Positions 60,489-64,000 of a DNA stretch of 64,000 nucleotides are shown here, in pieces; the stretch's first letter is position 1; every line of letters starts with the position of its first letter. The notes under the pieces are model-generated. The model did no database searches, was not told the origin of the DNA, and saw only the letters and a program-made list of their open reading frames with translations. The stretch is from Buxus sempervirens (taxonomy: Eukaryota > Streptophyta > Magnoliopsida > Buxales > Buxaceae). Both the position numbers and the translations under genes were made by a program. Location of the stretch: the NCBI GenBank assembly GCA_947561395.2, contig OX387184.1, positions 11,388,205 to 11,452,204 of the forward strand, read 5' to 3'.

Positions 60489-61949
60489 TTTAATGGAAAA
60501 ATTCTACTCAAAGAAAACAATGCTTATGAACATTTGGAAAATGTGTAGTCCAAATTTTTTTTTTATATATGTCACCATTAAAAATTTAATTTGGATAACG
60601 AGAATTGTCATTTCCTAGTCATAAATTAAAATTGGATTATTTTCCTATTCTTGTAGCAGCCTTTCCTTCATGTATTGATAGACCTACAGATACACCAATT
60701 TTTTTAAAAAATTTTGATAATCATGAATATGAGGGATTAATTTTTTTTTTCCTTTTCTTTGTTCCTCTATTCTCTACCAACCCTCTGTAGAATAATTGTT
60801 AGTTGTAGTACTTTATTGCTTATTTCTTAGTGCTGTTGGCTTTTTATATATGATGCCAAAGATATGTATTAAGGTGATTTTTTTTTCTTTTTTAAACATA
60901 GTGGTAAAAATGAAGTCCATATTTGAACCCAAATCTCTAGTACATTAATTCTCTAGAGGCCTTTCCTATAAAATTGATTGGCAGATTTGGATTGTGGTAT
61001 TTTTTTTTTTCATTAATTTCCGTCTCTTTAGTTACCTTTCAATGATCCAACTCTAAGTTGCCCGTAACATCAAGATGAAGCTTACTAGCCTTGTGATGCT
61101 GGGGTATCCGAGACAGATGATGCTGAGCTATCAGATTGCACATTGATGGCGCTGGAATACCATGAGTTGGTAGAGCTTCGCAAAGGCAGGAAGTGATGGT
61201 GATATCTTTCTAATTGGGGCAGTTTTGAGTGCGTTTTAGTATTTTGGCTATAACTTTGGCTACGGTTATCGGAATCGCACATATGACCCCAATTCGGAAA
61301 GATATTTCCGACGCGCATCCCGTGGTACATGAATGAAGTCGATGTGCACCTTTCTCGACCTCAAATTCCGCTATTTTCCCCTCCGAATCGCTATTCATAG
61401 TTATTTGTTGCTATTTTTGGTAATACTTCGTTTGTCAATTAGGAAGTGATTTTAAACCTGATTTGGGCTAGATTTTTCACAGGTTGCTTATTTTATTGCA
61501 CCTTTCATTTAGGCATGCTTTATGGGTTTTTGCCGTTTTTAGTAACTTTCCAGTATAGACGATTTTTTGCTATAAAGTCCGGCTTGTGGACTGATTTTGG
61601 TATTACTTGATTAATTGATATTGAATTGAACCTCAGAGACGTTTTTCTCTGTGTTTTGGGCAAGCTGCTTGTGTTCTTCCCTGTTTATCATCTGTTCGAA
61701 CTAGTCTACAGAATAATCTCTATTCTGTTTGGCGTCACCTTGTTCACCAGCATTTTCTTGTTTTTCTTATAACTTTTCATGATCATGAGATACAGAAAGT
61801 TATATATGTTCACGTACATTTATGAAAGCATTTTATTTTGCTTATGGCAATCAAAAGGGTTTGCTTCCTACAACTAGTACTTTGCTTAAAACTAGTCAAG
61901 TTAAAATGACGAAAACTTAAAAGAAAAGAAAAGGAAGAAGAAAAATAAA
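60489..61949. other. Intergenic DNA with an unidentified GC-richer segment
   Basis: Mostly AT-rich. The segment 61080-61400 is richer in GC and keeps a minus-strand frame with Ser-rich text (SSTNSWYSSAINV, DSSASSVSDTPAS) that might be the broken end of a gene or an old LTR. I cannot identify it. Confidence 0.4.
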
Positions 61950-62083
61950 ACCATTTTATCTCATTGTTTCATCATATCAATACACAGGTTGGGGTCTTGC
62001 CTTAACCCCCTCTCCCTCCCTGGGAGTGCCAATACCTGATTGTGCTGGATTTTACCAAAAAAAAAAAAAAACCATTTTATCTC
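61950..62083 (+). mobile_element. 5'-truncated SINE-like retroposon with 13-bp target-site duplication
   Basis: ACCATTTTATCTC occurs at 61950-61962 and 62071-62083. The 108-bp insert ends GGATTTTACC and then about 16 A. The tail matches the style of the ultra-short insert at 6467-6521 (TTTTACCACC then A). Confidence 0.8.
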
Positions 62084-62557
62084 TTTTTATTTGGCAAAGG
62101 AAAAAAATATACAGCAAAACACAAATTCTTAAGAATTAAAAGTCATTTAAATAAATTTTTTAAATTTATCAAAATTAAAAAATTAAGATAATTAGTTGAT
62201 TAAAACCAATATATAATGAAATATCCTAAAATTGAGGAATAATTTTGTATTCACATATAAATGATATTCACAAATAAAGGGAAAAAATAATGGGAGAAAA
62301 CAAATATATTTAAATATAGTGAAACAAAAATAGAAGAAAAGTCGCATAAAGACACAAATCCTAAAAGTATTTTAAGTGGAATAAAAACAATAATGGCTCA
62401 TTTATGCAAATCAAATAACAGTTTATTCCAAATAGTGATATGTAAAATTGATGTAAACAAATTAAAGGTTATTTATGAGAAGCTCATTTTTATGAAAAGA
62501 CAATATAGCTAGAAGCTCATTTTTGTGTGAAGTCATTTATAAGATAGTCTCTTTTCG
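62084..62557. other. AT-rich intergenic DNA
   Basis: Very A/T-rich with no ORF, promoter or RNA gene that I can support. Confidence 0.6.
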
Positions 62558-64000
62558 TCTTAGTAATTCGTTATTAATGCTCAATTGTACGAGGATATTT
62601 CTAGACGGTTTAAACGAAAAATAATAGAATTTCAAGAGGGAGTAACTACTAATAATCTCTCTTATGTGTAGGCATTAATTCATCTATCTAATTGGTCACA
62701 TGTACGATTTAAAATAAAGGTCAACAAAAGAAAAAGAAAAAACTACATCACCCAACTCCTGTCATGATGTTCAAGTAAAAACAATGGCAGTGAGATACTC
62801 CACGTAACACAGAGCAGGAAGATTTTGTCCCTAGAAAATGTACTTTCCTGTTACAACCGTTCCCGCCCAAAGGACAATGGCAACTAATAATCTCACAAAC
62901 CAAACAAATCTGTTCCGTAATTTCTTGTAATGATCGAGCTTGTTCAACTGCAGTACGAGTTTCCCAATTTCAACTTACTGTAGTTTTGTCATTGTAAGAT
63001 TCTTCGTTTTCTTTTTCTTTCTTTTTTTTTATTTTAAAATATGTACGTAATTAATGAGTATTCCGAACAAAGATAACCAATTATTTTAAATTAAAAGTAA
63101 TATTATCAAAAAATAAAACATAATAATTTTATTTGGACTCTAAATAGAGTGGGATAGATTTTCGAAATTAGAATTCTGATGCTGAAATTAAAACTATATA
63201 AATAGATTATTTTGTTAGAAATACAGTACTTTAATCATAGTTTAACGGGGGCTCTTAAGTCGCAGATTAGTATATTTTTGAAATTAGAATTCTGATGCGG
63301 AAATTAAAAATAAATAAATAGATTATTTTGTTAGAAATACAGTACTTTAATCATAGATTTTTGTCTTAGTAATTCGTTATTAATGCTCAATTGTACGAGG
63401 ATGTTTCTAGATGGTTTAAACGAAAAATAATAGATTTTCAAGAGGGAGTAACTACTAATAAATCTCTCTTATATATAGGCATTGATCTATCTGATTGGTC
63501 ACATGTACGATTTAAAAGGAAGGTCAACAAAAAAAACTACATTACCGCAACTCCTTGTCATGATGTACGAACAGAATCTATAGATCATGCACGTTTACGT
63601 ACATTTCGGGTTTAAATTAAGATTTCTTTTTTGGTAATTGGAAATATTATATAACTATTAAAACTTTATTACACGTCCGGAAGAGTCAAGAGTCTTAAGT
63701 TCCTGAATAGATTTAAAATCCCAAATGGGGTTGAAATCTTGTGCAATGCCTTATTATGGCTGTAAGATGCTGCCATGTGAAGCATATCACAATCTATGTT
63801 TTTTCAGGAGTCTTACCTGAAACATTTACAAGTAAAAAATAATGACATTGAGATGCTTCACATAACACCACAATAAGAAGATTTTATCCCCAAAAAATGT
63901 ACTTTCTTGTTACGACCGTTTCCGCCCAAAGGACAATGGCGGCTAATAATCTCACAAACCAAACAAATATGTTCCATACTTTCTTGTAACGGTCGAGTTC
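62558..64000. repeat. Segmental duplication (62558-62950 and 63364-64000) enclosing a 116-bp tandem
   Basis: TAGTAATTCGTTATTAATGC starts at 62561 and 63367, and about 170 bp following are over 90% alike. A second matched block runs from about 62796 to 62940 and again from about 63855 to the window end (AAGGACAATGGC, AATCTCACAAACCAAACAAA). The spacing grows from 806 to 1059 bp, so one copy has gained or lost about 250 bp. Between them a 116-bp tandem pair begins at 63164 and 63280 (GAAATTAGAATTCTGATG). The 63391-63615 ORF lies in one copy; the other copy breaks the frame, so I do not call it a gene. Confidence 0.75.

Noticed and set aside
63391-63615. 74-codon ORF considered as a small gene
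   Set aside because: The duplicated copy at about 62585-62810 has stops and indels in the same frame, and no domain is recognisable.

Overview
This is nuclear DNA from a flowering plant, probably a dicot. It holds long introns, plant-type L1 and RTE LINEs, tRNA-derived SINE pieces, SIRE-type Copia and Tat/Ogre-type Gypsy LTR elements, and an L-type lectin receptor kinase. I cannot name the species. Only two host genes are visible; roughly three quarters of the window is transposable element.

Layout: (1) 1-4070 is a minus-strand L1 LINE, cut by the window start, with ORF1 and ORF2 both broken. (2) 4071-6909 is AT-rich intergenic DNA with a SINE and a tiny retroposed insert. (3) 6910-17398 (+) is a five-exon gene for a TRAF-type zinc-finger protein of about 199 aa with a C-terminal hydrophobic segment; its 6.4-kb last intron carries degenerate RTE and L1 copies. 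(4) 17399-19210 is intergenic with a 140-bp duplication and another tiny insert. (5) 19211-21226 (+) is an intronless L-type lectin receptor kinase, full length except for one in-frame TGA at codon 73. (6) 21615-55646 is one minus-strand SIRE-like Copia element. Its two 802-bp LTRs, initiator-Met PBS, polypurine tract and TGTTG target-site duplication are all present, but its body is split by later insertions. (7) 55652-56933 is intergenic. (8) 56934-60483 is a solo LTR. (9) 60489-64000 is AT-rich intergenic with a SINE fragment and segmental duplications.

Inside the Copia I resolve three insertions and a fourth nested deeper: a 12.5-kb Gypsy element with only a gag ORF (26493-39004, CTTGG duplication, LTRs nearly identical, so very young); a solo LTR (41089-49189) split by a 5.7-kb noncoding TG...CA element (41840-47506, GCATG duplication); and a 3.5-kb solo LTR (50467-53947, CTTAT duplication). 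Removing these leaves a Copia of about 9.9 kb encoding Gag, protease, integrase, RT, RNase H and an extra 3' ORF, all with scattered stops and frameshifts.

The most unusual signal is in the four Tat-like LTR types. They share ends, a roughly 147-bp sub-repeat in U3 and a PBS-like motif in U5. Three of them carry the same LTR-specific short palindromic word both upstream of the TATA box and again over 1 kb downstream, and these words differ completely between LTRs. No CRISPR, operon or tRNA/rRNA gene was seen.
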